64,000 nucleotides of DNA, taken from Apiospora phragmitis (lineage: Eukaryota; Ascomycota; Sordariomycetes; Amphisphaeriales; Apiosporaceae). This document shows, piece by piece, positions 24,955-36,948 of the stretch. The stretch covers positions 3,658,001 through 3,722,000 of the forward strand of contig JAQQWL010000005.1 of NCBI GenBank assembly GCA_038363925.1. Direction: 5' to 3'. Position 1 is the first letter of the stretch. The number at the start of each line of letters is the position of its first letter. A program made the translations under genes and the position numbers. Below the pieces are notes generated by a model that saw only the letters and a list, made by a program, of their open reading frames with translations, was not told the origin of the DNA and searched no databases.

Positions 24955-27097
24955 GATGAACGAGGTGAAGTGAATGAATGAGGAATACGGTCTCCTGGAC
25001 GTAACGAATGCAGGTAATAGAAGAGAGAATGGACTGGAATGGGCGAAGCTCTGTGAATGCCAACGAGTGATGCCGGTTGTGGTTATCGAGAAGCCAACAC
25101 GGGGGAACCAACACGACTACATATACTCATCGAAGTTCACAACTAGCCCCCCTGTTCCAACACCATTCCGGCAGCATGCGATGCTGGCGAGACATGTCTC
25201 CGCATCTCGGTTCAGCAGACCTGGTCATGGTAGTAAGTCGACCATATGCGCCGCGTCATTATCCCGATCGATTGGTGCAATGTCCGCAAACTGGCAATAT
25301 CGTTGTGCAGATATAATATGTTCCCAAACTTGGTCATTATGGAGGAGTGCCTTAGCAGCATGACATCGGCCAATCATAGGTAGCAATAGGCTAAGCATTA
25401 ACGATTTTCGAGTTTCTGATTCATGGTTTCAATTGTAGCCTGAATGGATGGCGACCCTCTGATTCGTTGGCCGACGGAGATGTTGGCTCCTCTCGGGAGG
25501 GATCACTCTGGCTCGGCACTGGAGGCATAGCCGCTGGTTGGCCCGTTTCGAGAGGCAATCAACGGCAGAGGTGACCAGGGGCCGAAGATACGCTGTCGAT
25601 CATCTGTGGAGAGTCGGTCCCTTCTGGACTCCCAGTCGGAGTCGGATCTTCTCAGCCCACGGGAAATTAATTAGGGGCTCCAGGTAATATTCATGCCGCC
25701 AATAATGCCCGGTTGCGGCTCAAGCCAAGCCCGCCAAGCTTCAAAGGCTAAGGCACCGACGATGTGCCGAGGGGCGATCGCCTCTCTCGAGATAGATGCT
25801 CGAAGCTCATTGCAGCGAGCCCGTTGATTGCATCTTGTTCAGGAAGGTCATCTTTCTCTGTTTGGTTTCTTCTGATGCCGGATGCGGCTCGACTTGCCAC
25901 CTCCCTGCCTCCCTCCCAGAAGCTCCATCGTCGCCAAGGCACGTATCGGGCAGGGATCTTTTAGGTTGGACCAAAGGGATGTTCGGGTGAGGATGCGGGG
26001 CCGCTGGCCGCCAGCACTAATTGCCATAGCTATTAAAACGAAACATGGAAGGCCGTTGTCGACATGTTCCAAAACATTATTCGCTTGTCATTGGTCTTAA
26101 TAGCCCTATTATTCTCGTCACGTCACTTATCAACTGACAACCTTCAACCGTCATTGGTGGACCATAAGATATCATACGATGATCCCAACGGCCTGCATAC
26201 TGGCGGACTGGAGAAGCTCGCGGTCGGAGATAATTGGCGTTAGAGGGGCCTGATAAGGAAGCGACTTCCGACTCGGAACCTGTCTGTTTTGCATCGCCGC
26301 CGTCTTTGCGTTGCAGTCGCCGTTGTCAAAGCAAACGGATTCTCGGTTTGTATGGACCCGCATTTAGCCAGGAGATCGCTTACTAGGACTGCGCATACCG
26401 CGCATACAAAGACGTCTGGGTCATGTCTGCATGTGCTCAGTGCCTAACCTACTATCAATTGAAACATTCTCACTCGAACCATGCCGGCTGGTATGAGGAA
26501 ATCGTTCTGCAGGACGTGAAACTGGCCAGGCGTGATCTGAGCATGATCAGGTCATCAAAAGGATTTTTCCAAGCCTGCTTGTCTGCTCATGCTACCTCGT
26601 TGCATGATTGAAAGGATGGAAATTATGTCAGAGGCAAGCGGTAGCCAGTAGTAAGTATGACTTGAATCTACAAAGAATCAAGGCGACCTCAATATCCAAA
26701 GTGGCACCTGGTGGTGCAGCGGATGGCAAAAAAACAATGCCCCGGCCGGAGAGGGCCCTCCGCACAAGCCACAGCACGAGGTGGCCAGTGGCTGCCCCCA
26801 ACGTCACCTTAAACGAATCCGGTAATTGTTGCCAAAGACAGGGTGGGCTGAATGACGACATGACGACATGTGAATCAACATGAGCAAAATCAATCTCCCT
26901 TGAAGAAAGCATTCCTGCCCAAACTTCTAGGGTCCTGTGTTTCGTTTTGATCGTTTTGACTACCTACTAAAGCACGACATCTCATAACATACCGTATTAT
27001 TACTACTACACCATCAGCCTTGGTTTCTTGCTTCTCAAATACTGCCGATACCGAATCCCCACTCAGAAACCGGGTCGCACCAGACATCTGAATCACC
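24955..27097. other. 2.1-kb divergent promoter region
   Basis: The stretch lies between the divergently transcribed protease (minus) and the Rrt8-like gene (plus), so it should contain both promoters. I see no gene, tRNA or strong repeat. Confidence 0.45.
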
Positions 27098-28404
27098 ATG
27101 TCGTCGAGTGGATTCGTTGGCAACGTCCAGCACAAGGCCCAAGAGGTCGCGTAAGCCTTCCATGAAACACCGAGTCTCGTTTTAGCTGCTCACACGTTCG
27201 TTTTTAGAAAGGAAGACCTCGATAAGGCTCGGGCTCTTGTGGCAGATGCTGCAAAGAGCCGCGCCTACCTCTATCCCTTCAAGTGAGTAGTCGTGCATCT
27301 CACTTACCTAGTTGCTGAACAGGTAGTCGGCATGATGCCATATGGAAAAATGCTGATAGGTTACTTAGGGGCATCTACTACTTCCTGACCCATCGTGCGC
27401 TATGGAAGCCGTTCTATTCCAGAATCATCCCCACGTTGTCACTCTCAGCTGCGGTCATCTCTGGCATGTTCTTCTTCACCTACCTGCCTCAGCTCGCCAT
27501 CCTCGTCTTTGTGAACGGCCCCTTGGCCGTCTTGACGACAGTTGTCTTGATTCTTAATGAGAGCTCCGTCATAGTCAACCTCGTCTCGCGAAACTTCCTT
27601 CTCCAGGATGCTTTGCTTGACACGTTTGACGGTACGCTCGTCTCTCGCAATGAAACCGGTGTGGTGAGCGAGGGCCGGCAGCTGAAGTCGGGTCGCGATC
27701 CCATGGAGAGACTCGGCAAGATCTTGAAGAGCCCGTTCGACAAATTTAGCCCCAAAGCCCTCATCCGCTACATCATCTACTTGCCGCTCAACTTCATTCC
27801 CGGTAAGCATGGTGCACCTTATAAACCATTTGATGATTCATACTGACCTGAATTCCCTTGTACAGTCGCCGGTACCGCCATCTTCATCGTCCTACAAGGT
27901 ACGAAGATCTACCCATGAACGAGAAACGTGCAATTCTAATACCAGATCCAGGCCGCAGCCGGGGACAGTCCGTCCACGGTCGAGTGAGTACAGCCATGCA
28001 CCTGTGTCAACACCTAATCTAACTTTGTGTTTCAAGTACTTCCAACTCAAGAAGTGGTCAAACTCTCGCCAATCAGAATGGCTCGAGACTCATACCGGGG
28101 CCTACTCAGCGTAAGTAACTCTCCCGGCCTCGTTACTACAATTGGTTCCGAGGAGACTTATATTGACGGGGTACCTGTAGATTCGGAACCATTGCTACGC
28201 TGCTAGAGATGATTCCTTTCGCATCCATGTTCTTCGCTTTCACTAACACAGGTAAGGTGCTCGTTGTCCCCGCGATTGGCGGCAAGCTAACTTATTTCCT
28301 AAGTCGGTGCGGCACTTTGGGCTGCTGACATCGAAGCTCACGAGAGCCAGATGGACAACACCACGGCACCGAGTCTCAGAGAGGCAGCAAAGAAGGCAGA
28401 GTAA
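27098..28404 (+). CDS. Rrt8 / EI24-like multi-pass membrane protein
   Basis: Eight exons give an intact 290-aa protein: 27098..27150, 27208..27282, 27369..27802, 27866..27898, 27952..27983, 28037..28110, 28181..28251, 28304..28404. All seven introns are 53-86 nt with GT-AG ends and the codon phases close exactly. The protein starts MSSSGFVGNVQHKAQEVA. A conserved YPFKGIYYFLTHRALWKP segment precedes hydrophobic helices (about residues 65-120) and an amphipathic loop. A second hydrophobic pair follows (PLNFIPVAGTAIFIVLQG and IATLLEMIPFASMFFAFTNT), then GAALWAADIE near the C-terminus. This order matches the fungal family containing yeast Rrt8, a lipid-droplet and spore-wall associated protein. 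Location at ER or lipid droplets is inferred from the family. The very small exons 4 and 5 (33 and 32 nt) are notable. Confidence 0.82.
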
Positions 28405-30886
28405 GGTCGCACGAATATGCATAGGTCCGACTTCTCCGAAATTACTTGTTCTCCGAGACCATGCATCGAAGGAGATGCAACGAACAAAACGAGATTAGGA
28501 GACTAGGTGGGGATACAGATACAGCTCACAAAGCCCTTATGGTAGGTAGTTTGATACACGATACATTCTCAATTCATTGGACTGCGACGCATATCCATCA
28601 ACAAGTTTGTGCACGATTCTATGAGCTTAATGATGATTCCCGGCTCGAGCAAGCTGTAGCATGTCGCTCACGTCTAACTGTACCCCGCGTGGCTGTACTT
28701 CAGAACGATCAATTGGCTATGCCACTATTGTCATTGTGCCTCGCCCCATGTGGTAGGTTTGGAGACCCCGCAAACTCTCAAGTACGTCGTATGTCTTTCC
28801 CCGGGTTATTGAGATAGGTGAAATTCCAGGGTTGAGAGCTTCCAATTCATCAGGGTTCGAGAGACATTGGCCGTCAGTCGAACCCGGCTCTATCTGAAGC
28901 CATGTTCTAGACCTTGGTCTTCCAAGTAGGAGCTAATAGAAGACACACAATTTCCTGATGCAGCGGTCTCTCCTGAGCTGACAGCGGAATCAAATATGGT
29001 ATCGAGGGAGGTATGGTGCCTGATTGAACATTCCCTTGGCCAGCCTCTAAGTGGCTAATTTGACGGGTGCACGTAGCCCTAAGCCTCCCAGCATTGCCGA
29101 ACATTTTGAGTGCGGGGTGATATTGGCCGTTACTGCTCAGTACCCGGAGGCGCAAAGGTTTACCACGGTGCGCGTCGAAATATCAGCTGGGATCCCCGGA
29201 CTCAATCCGCCTTGTGCGTGGTGTACATGTTGCGCAAGTGCTCAGGTCGCCAAGAGAGCCTGTACCGAACGAGCGAAACACTACATATGGCGTCTGTCAC
29301 TCTGATAGGCAACCTGCATGCCGAGATACACGCTTAATACTTCTGCCCCTGACTTGGTAACACGACCCGAGAATCAATCCTACATTTCCAATATGCCAAC
29401 CTTGTCCGCTCCCCTGCTATGGCATCTTGGTCTATTGGCGAGACCACTATCGTACCCGGGCAAGGACCCAGCATTAGCTCATCGTCTCCAATCTAACAAT
29501 TATCAGGGCCTGCGTTAGCGATCTACAGCCAGCAGGAGACTGAGGGCGGTCTGACAACGGCAGAACACCACGATGGATTAGACGAGTCGCCATGCAGATA
29601 GGTAGCCTGTGATTCATTTGAGCACCTTGGGCGATAATCAGGGGAAAGCTGTTGGTGCTGGCCACTGGCCCTCTTGCCTATCTTCCTCGGCAAGCGCCTG
29701 TTACCATCTGCATTGATCCTCGACGGATGCAATCAGCCTCGACACGGCTAGCTAGACATCGTCTTGATCTTGTCAATCAGTTGCTACGTCATGGTTTCCC
29801 ATTTGACGATGATCCAAGTATCCACGGGAAGCCAGTATCTAATTCAGATGATACTTCTATCATAGAAACCGAAGCAAGCAACGTTCTTGTATAACAAACA
29901 CCCATATTAGTACAGATACACGCTTGGAAGCCCACTCTTTGTCCTAGTAACGTACACCATAGATTCGAGGTCGAATGTTTCCAGAAGCAATTGAGGAGGA
30001 AGGCTGACCGATCATCCGCCGTCCCTTCCAAGCATGGAGCTGAACTTGCCAACTGCCGCATCTTGGCCAATGCATGTACCTCGACTATAGATGGCACATG
30101 TTCTGACCAGAAACCATTTTGATGGATGACCAGAATCGATAGTGGCTCAGACGCGAGATCTAGGATCTGGATGCTGTGACCTTCTACCGAGAGAAGGAAA
30201 CCGCAGCTGCAGCTGAGCAACGTCAAGACGCGAAAAGTGGATCGCTGTCACTTCCCCTTTCGGCCAATTGGTGAAGATTGTCTGGCTGTAATTTGCCTCG
30301 AGGAGGTGACATCTAGGTGATTAAACGTGTAACTCTCTACCACAAGCAGATGGCTTGTCTATTCGCTGCAAGATGGAAATATAACAGATCAGACAGACCA
30401 TGTAGGGGAAACCGACGTTCTCAAGCCCTGTACTGCCCAAGTGGTTTTCGCCTGCAACATCTCACCCAAGTCCATTCGGGAAGTCGCTGGCGGCCGCCTG
30501 GCACCTTGGGTTAAACCGTGCCTTCCTTCCTGTTACGTCGTTCCTTCCTTTCCATTTCACTTGTCCGCACTCAAGGCAAGTATGAAATCACTCTTTCTTC
30601 TCAAGCCCTGAAATCAGGCAGTGACCACGGTTGATCTTGGTTCTTGGGTAGTTGCAGGTTTTCAACCAAACAACCTCATCACTCATCCACCACCTCATCG
30701 CCTCCCTCACTTCATTCGTTCAATCTTCTGGATCAAATATACTTTCGTTCCCTCAGTAGTCTTATATCATTCTTATTGATCGACCCAAGTCGCCATCCAC
30801 TCTTTCTGACATTCAGGATCGACGATACAGTCTCGCGGCCTGCTTGACGTGCCTCAGCCAAAGTTGGTTCTGTCCATCTGACCAGC
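28405..30886. other. 2.5-kb region without a supported gene
   Basis: No confident gene is present. One plus-strand frame at about 29652-30318 is open for about 220 codons with only three internal stops (29892, 30119 and 30178, approximate), fewer than chance predicts. It could be a relic but has no recognised motif. The last 300 bp are CT-rich and form the likely promoter and leader of the mucin-like gene. Confidence 0.4.
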
Positions 30887-33800
30887 ATGAGAGTCCCGGC
30901 TCTTGCTGCCGACATCGTGTCGGCAGTGCTGCTCTTTAGCTGGCTCACCAACATCCTAGCCTTGCCTAATTTGGGAAAGCCCGTCGTCGGTCTTCGTGAA
31001 CTGCACGCAGATCATGCCGCCGAGAACCCCGACTATGGTGCCTATGGTGGACCGTCCCCGAATAATGCTGGATACAACTATCCTTATGGCCCATATGGTC
31101 CTTACGGGCCTCCTCCTTCTAGCTCCACGGGAAGCCCCTTGTCAAATTCATCATCGACGGCCACTGCTTCACTCTCTGGTACAGCTTTGTCTACTACAGT
31201 CAGCGGTTCAATGTCTCCCACAGGTATGTGTGTGCCCGAGTATATGGCTGGGGTATAGGACTAATCAGTTCTTAGGTGCATCTGTAACGGGCTCGGCTGG
31301 CGAGACTACAGCTTCCAGCGCTGCGACTTCATACCTGAGCACCACGTCGGGTTCAGTGACATCGTCTTCCTGGTCTGTATCGGTGACTTCTTCAGTCGGA
31401 AGTACCTCCTCGGTTGGGATATCGGGAACATCAACGTCTCCAGCTTCTGAGACAAGTGGTTATGGATCTTCTACCCCCACGGGCGGATCTGCCACTAGCA
31501 TCTCTCAGTCGACATCCCAAAATGGTTCAGCAATCAGCACATCTGGGTCGTCCCAATCAATTACAGTAAGTCAACAAGGGGTTGGTAGATACGTGCCGCT
31601 TCAGGGCGTGGGAAAATGTGTGTATTTCAATCTAGCAGCGGCTAATTCCAATAGGGTTCTGGTATGCCCGCTCCTATAAGTACTACGGAGTCTATCACGA
31701 CCAGTGTGCCAACTAGTCCATCAGCTGGAGGAGGACCCTTTGGACAAACCATCCCACCTCCTGTGCTACCAACATCGGGAACACCACCTCCACTAAGCGC
31801 GTCAAGTGCCGCGTCTGAGAATGTCACTACGGTCTTCACCTCCCCGTCGCAGTCCCTGGCTTCTACAATTCCAGCGAATGGTACCGCACTTACAACACCA
31901 AGCTCTGGACCAGTCACAGGGAGCCAGTCAGGTATGACATCTGCATCTTCTGCTGGACCGTCAAGCTTGTCGACATTGGGCACCGAAAGTGTACTGCCGG
32001 CCCCAAGTAGCAAGTCCACGGGAAGCTATGTGTCATCGAGCTCACCTACGACGCAATCCAGTGGGACAAACTCAATGACGAGTTCAGCAGCCCCTTCGTC
32101 GCTTTCATCTGGAGTTAGCACAACCTATGGGCAGACTGCGCCAACCAACTCTCTCAGCACATTGTCCAATGAAGGCTCTGCTTCAAACTCTGCTGGCTTG
32201 ACATCTTTGACGACCAGCAGTGCACCCTACCCAGATAGCAACATGACGTCCAGCTCTGTTGGGACGGGTCCGTCAGGTCAGGGCTACTCATCCACAGCAC
32301 CGAGTGCCAGTATAACGGAGAGCACTACAGTAACATATGGATACTCGCCAACGCAGACCTCTGTTCCTTCGATATCTCTGACTGGCCAGACTTCCTTCAC
32401 CATGAGTTCCCCTGAGACGACTGGCACAATTGGCTCATCATCTGAAGGATATGGGAGTGGTACCACCCCTAGCCCTTCCATGAGCAATTCTTCAACTATT
32501 TCAACAGTTCTGCCAAACTCACCAGCCTCAAATGCCACCGAAACAAGCATTCCTGCTACAGGAAGCCTCACGGTGTCCAGCAGCACTCAGTCGATCTCAT
32601 CATCCCCAAACAGTACATTTTCCTCTGCAGTTAATACCACTTCTCATTTTTGGTCTCAAACTTACTCAACATTTTCTGTTACCGCAACTGCAGGCACTTT
32701 CACAGGCTCAGTCTCGCCCCTGCCAATAACCACTACAAAGCCAGGGTCCGGGGTATCACCGCCATTTCCATTCACAAGTCCCAACAATGCGTTGCAGACA
32801 GGGCCTTCTGCCGGGTCTGGATCTGGCTTTCCCTCTCCACAGTCCACAACCGAGTCAAGCACTGCGCCCTCTCTCAGCTCAAGCGAGTCTATGTTAACTT
32901 CTGCTCCATTCCCAACCTTTAATACAACTGTAACTGTGGGCCCAACCGGTCCCGTGCCGTTTCCCTCGTCGACAAGTGGAGTGGTTAGTTCTACAACCAA
33001 TCCCGGTTCGGAGGCGCCACCGCCTGGTCCTTCTGGACAAGGTATACCGACCACACCGGGAGCAAGTTCACCAAACGGGTCGCCTTCCAGCTCTGTTAGT
33101 CTGAATACTACGGAGCTATCATCGAGTTCTACACCGTATCCCTTTGGTAATATCACAACAAGCAGTGCGCGCGGAACAGGTTCGCCGTCAAACATCGTTA
33201 CTGGATCGCAGACTACTGCCACCTCTGGGATACCTGGCGTTACTGGAAGTGGAAGTGAGATTCTTACCTCTACAGTAGTCCCGCCGTTCCCATTGCCCAA
33301 CACCACCGTTTCAACGGCACTTACTGGAACGGCGCCGCCTGTTCCGTCTTCAAGTGAGACGACTGTGGTAGCTTCTGGGTCCTTTACATTGTCTCCTGTT
33401 GGTACAGAGACGTCAGGTGTCTCCAATTCCTCCACTCCGATCAGCGTTACCTTCCCCAGCTCAGGCTACAGCTATTCAGTTCCAGGGACAGGGGCGCCAT
33501 CTACCACCCCACCATACCCAACCGGTAACATGACCACAACGTTCAGTGGTTCTGCGGGAACTGCCATCAGTTCCCCCAGTGGGCAGGCGTCAAGCTACAA
33601 TATTACTTACACAACGCCAGTCTCAAGTATCCCAGGTGGACCACCAATGACAACTGTGCCTGTCGGCTCTGGTACTCCAGGTCCCAGTATGTCAAGTTCT
33701 TTGGCGCCATTCCCTATAACTAACGGAACTAATACATCATCTGCGTTCTCGACTGGGACCTTCGTATCGCACACAGGGACTGGACCGGCATCCATCTCGG

Positions 33801-36528
33801 GGTTGCCGTCTGCTCAGTCACTCACTAATACACCGTCTGAATCCGGCGCATCTACGTTGGCCTCAAACTCTAGTGTCCTTACCACCACGTCTTCATCATC
33901 AGAGGTGAATACATTTTCAACAGCGCCGTTCCCTCTCACCAATGCTACAGGTGGTCCAGGCGGCCAGACAGTTGCTCCAACGAGTGGCATTTCTGCCACT
34001 GCACCATTTAGCACTGGAGCCACGGTACCTCCTGGACCCGAGAACACGTCCTCGGAATCGAAGCCACCATTCCCTCTGTCCAACGCGACTGCCCCTAATG
34101 CAGGCCCTACCGGCAGTTCTGGACTTCCTAATGCACCATCAACTCCAAGTCTAACCACATCTCTTATATCTGGAAGCAGTGTCCCGGAAGTAACCCAGCT
34201 GGACAGACTGTGCCACCATTCCCTATTTCAAACTCCAGCGCAGCGTCCCCGGGTTCAAGTGGATCAGGGAACATTACACCAGGTACAATCAGTTCAACGG
34301 CTGTACCGCCTTTTACCATGTCCAACTCTACCGGACCGACTCCTAGACCAAGTGCAGGCCCTACAGGTGTCACATCAACGGGGCCAGGGGTGTCATACAG
34401 CTCCTCGTCATCATCGTCGGAACTAAGTACCGCACCATTTCCATTTCCGAACTCTACAGCACTTCCAAGCGGTCTTTCTGGTGCTTCTGGGAGCATCACC
34501 GCACAGCCTAGCACAATATCCGGTACCGGTGTGCCCGGTTCTCAGCCTAATTCGGCATCCCCTATAGGAAGTGGTCCAGCTGGACAGACTCCCAGCAACA
34601 GTGTTTCCATTGCAAATCTCACTACATCATCTCACCCTTCCACTGGAACACCTTTCGGTACGGTGCCTACACAGCCTGCATCTTCTACAGGGCCAAGCGT
34701 GCCTTACCCATTGTCAAACTCCACCGGTCTGCCTGGAACAAGCGTGTCTCCAACTGGTGGTGCGAGCCCAACAGTATCTCCTTCTGGAACCTGGTCTTCA
34801 AGCACCGTGACTGGCAACGAATCCGTTCCTTCCTTCAGCGGGGGTCTCTCAACGACACCGCCTTATCCTGTGTCTAATGCAACGGGAACCACGGGATATG
34901 CAACTTCAACAAGTGGGCTACCTGGCACTGTATTCACTTCGAGTCCATACTCTTCTGTTCCACCGAGCGGTTTGACTGCGACTGGGCCGGCCCCTTTCAC
35001 CCGATTGAACTCCACCACGGTATCTAGTCCTACTCAACCATTGCAAAGCAGTTCGCCAATCGCGCCATTCCCCCTTTCGAACTCTACAGGTTTGCCAAAC
35101 CCGACTAGTCCAGCTGGTACTGGTTCTGCTGCGACTGCAACAAGATCTACTGTGGCCTCAACTGGGAGCAATGGTGAAACGGGTGGTCCGACAAGCATAC
35201 CTCCGAGTTCAGCACCGTTCCCAATTTCGAATGCCACGGGAAGTATAGGACCGACCGCTTCACCTGGAGGCCCGTCTGGACAAGGCATTCCACCTGGAAG
35301 TAGTGCCAGTCTTGGCACAGGAACACAGACACCTGCACCCCCAATCGGTAGCTCAGGCCAAGCACCCTTCCCAACAGCTAACATCACTGTCACGCTTTCG
35401 GGAAACAGTTCTGTTCTCTCCACTAGAGTATCCGAGACTACTGGGAGCGCGATCTTCACTTCTGCTCCTTCCCCCTATCAAATGGTACAATTACCTCGAC
35501 GCCCACCGGAACAGTACCGAACCCAGCATCCAGTCCAGGTCCAGAACCTTTATCTACCATTACCATGGAAAGCAGCAGTTCATACCTAGAAAGTACCACA
35601 GGCTCTGTGCCGTACCCGCAGAGTAATGGCACAGTCACGACTACTGGTGTAACTGGTGTAACTGGTACTATTCCAGAAGTCACAGGGCTGTCATCCTCGT
35701 CAGTTGAATTAAGTGGTACTGGCCTTCCTTCGTTGGGGTCATCTGTGTCAGCCCCTTATCCCCTATCAAATTCTACAGCGACTCCAGGCCCAAGTGGGAC
35801 CTCAAACCCCTCCCCTACGACGAACACTCAGCCTGCAGCGCCAACCGGCCCAGGAGGCCAGACAGTTGGTCCTCAGCCCGGACAAACAACTACAGTACTT
35901 GTCTCGACAGCAACGACGACATATTTGGAAACGACTTGCTCTGAGGAAGCACCATCTACTACAACTCAGGTGATTTCAACGTCCTGTTCGGAACGCGAGA
36001 CTGTATCTATAACGAATATTTCCAACTCTTCGGCGCCCTGGGCCGGAGAGACATCTTGCACAGAGTCATGGAGTTATCCTTCAGTTTCGACTCCATCCAC
36101 TTTGACCACTTCTATCGCGCCGTGGAATGCGACGAGTTCATGCAATGAGACAACTGTAGCACCGACAAGTTTTTCATCAACATGTACAGAATCTATATGG
36201 GGTATGTTCATGTTATCCTAGCGCTGATGAGACTTAACTGACCAGATGGCTAGGCAATTGGACCACTTTCCGAACCTCGGTCACAACGTCTGATATCCCC
36301 CCACCGGCTGAGCAGTCAAGCTCTAGCTATGGTAGCTCCTCTATGTTCATCGCCGCTAGTTTGAGCGTCCGTCCTCAACTTCCTGGCGCCCATCCACATA
36401 ATGCAAACCCCACAGGTCCTGTCAACCTCAAGCAACGGGACCGGCCATCATACAAAGATGATGATGATCAACCAAACAGTGAAAGGCTAATATTCCATTG
36501 GTTGAAGCGTCTCCAGCGGATTGTATAG
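30887..36528 (+). CDS. Giant mucin-like Ser/Thr/Pro-rich secreted protein, about 1,816 aa
   Basis: Probably a heavily glycosylated cell-surface or matrix protein. Exons are 30887..31223, 31276..31565, 31655..36201 and 36254..36528. Residues 1-26 form a signal peptide (MRVPALAADIVSAVLLFSWL...). A Tyr/Gly/Pro-rich segment (YNYPYGPYGPYGPPP) follows, then more than 1,500 residues of Ser/Thr/Pro/Gly. Within it, about 20 copies of P-[FY]-P-x-x-N-x-[ST] (for example APFPLSNST) recur every 40-80 residues; each contains an N-glycosylation sequon. About nine copies of G-[PS]-[SGA]-GQ are interspersed. A Cys-bearing tail (TTCSEE, STSCSE, TSCTES) leads to a charged C-terminus (KDDDD...HWLKRLQRIV), without a GPI signal. 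The frame slips twice, at about 34181-34188 and 35463-35470. Each looks like one missing base, because the repeat motif resumes immediately. Total exon length (5,449) plus two is divisible by three, which supports this. Confidence 0.85.
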
Positions 36529-36948
36529 ACGCTGGGGCAAGATTGAGTTGAGTCGGGAAACGCAGGACGCCGTAACGACTCTCAGAACTTTCCCAATTGC
36601 AGAGTAAGGGTTATGGACACATTGTATGGCGTTTTTTCCTTGATGGATTTCTGCAGGAAGATTTATGACCGGAAACTCGATGCATTGCTTTATATTTTTG
36701 CTATTTTGCACATGCAAACTCCGACCGATAGATACGAAGACCTTGAATCAGGTATCACATAATAACAATTGCCAGCAATCTTCTTGACCATTACGATATT
36801 ATTGATTATGCAATACAATCTGACATTTATGAGGCAATAGATATGTACATAATAATGGCTTATGGTGGTAGTGAATAGTGATGATGTCGTCACTTCATAA
36901 GTTCATGGTCAGTACCAAAGCTGACATTGAGAGGCCGCTCCATCCTGT
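36529..36948. other. Short AT-rich convergent spacer
   Basis: The 3' ends of the mucin-like gene and the Pkd2-like gene converge here. The DNA is AT-rich, as expected for polyadenylation regions. No gene is seen. Confidence 0.45.

Noticed and set aside
28446..28817. 123-codon plus-strand frame after the Rrt8-like gene
   Set aside because: It starts without an ATG of good context and shows no family signal.
31642..35459. Several long minus-strand open frames opposite the mucin-like gene
   Set aside because: They mirror the Ser/Thr/Pro codon repeats of the sense gene; composition and repetition follow from it.
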